From NCBI RefSeq assembly GCF_040719145.1, contig NZ_JBFDUZ010000006.1, forward strand, positions 62,001 to 126,000: DNA of 64,000 bases, in the 5' to 3' direction. Under the pieces are notes generated by a model, which did no database searches, was not told the origin of the DNA, and was given only the letters and a program-made list of their open reading frames with translations. A program made the translations under genes and the position numbers. Source of the stretch: Paenibacillus sp. JQZ6Y-1 (GTDB lineage: Bacteria; Bacillota; Bacilli; Paenibacillales; Paenibacillaceae). Of this stretch, positions 63,600 to 64,000 are shown one piece after another. Position 1 is the first letter of the stretch. The number at the start of each line of letters is the position of its first letter.

Positions 63600-64000
<401 letters not shown>

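Overview
The window looks like a chromosomal segment of a Paenibacillus-type member of the Bacillales. The evidence is strong AGGAGG-type ribosome binding sites with frequent TTG/GTG starts, CcpA-type cre sites, carbohydrate ABC importers of the LplABC type with no ATPase gene of their own, YesM/YesN-type two-component pairs and many hemicellulose and pectin genes. I see no rRNA, tRNA, CRISPR array, transposase or phage gene.

Layout. 1-2.5 kb: the end of a HEAT-repeat protein, then a lysine riboswitch driving a LysP-type permease. 2.5-11.3 kb: an NmrA-like reductase, a secreted arabinanase (abnA), a secreted transglutaminase-like protein, then xylB and xylA facing away from xylR, with a XylR operator and a cre site between xylA and xylR. 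11.6-13.2 kb: a tiny protein that is about 45% methionine and two small hypotheticals. 13.3-17.4 kb: a propeller-like protein, an AraC regulator divergent from an SDR, and trxB. 17.8-22.4 kb: a uronate/pectin locus (kduI, DeoR regulator, kduD, a TIM-barrel isomerase, an SDR). 22.4-23.4 kb: a geneless, AT-rich kilobase ending in a 110-bp nested inverted repeat. 23.4-31 kb: an OmpR-type two-component pair, a three-gene polyprenyl-phosphate sugar module (GT39, GT2, GtrA) and galU. 31.4-34 kb: a MocR regulator divergent from an EamA exporter. 34.2-38.8 kb: the qoxABCD quinol oxidase and a small membrane protein. 39-52.7 kb: a regulated oligosaccharide locus (YesM/YesN pair, LplB/LplC permeases, two near-identical binding proteins, GH95, GH1). 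52.9-64 kb: deformylase, MarR, thioredoxin-like protein, esterase, pentapeptide-repeat protein, ZIP transporter, aldo/keto reductase, YwbE, a second sugar ABC importer, a YqkK-like protein and the end of a CorC/HlyC-type protein.

How it fits together. Several loci turn plant cell-wall material into central metabolites: arabinan outside the cell, then xylose, uronates and fucose- or galactose-bearing oligosaccharides inside. cre-like sites precede abnA, xylA, lplB, one binding protein and bglA, which suggests shared glucose repression. The most unusual items are the methionine-dominated small protein, the Ser/Thr-rich extracytoplasmic tracts shared by the 24.1-kb sensor kinase and the GT39 enzyme beside it, and the nested inverted repeat at 23.3 kb. 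Start codons were moved from the longest frame wherever a ribosome binding site pointed to an internal start. All functions are inferred from motifs read by eye.
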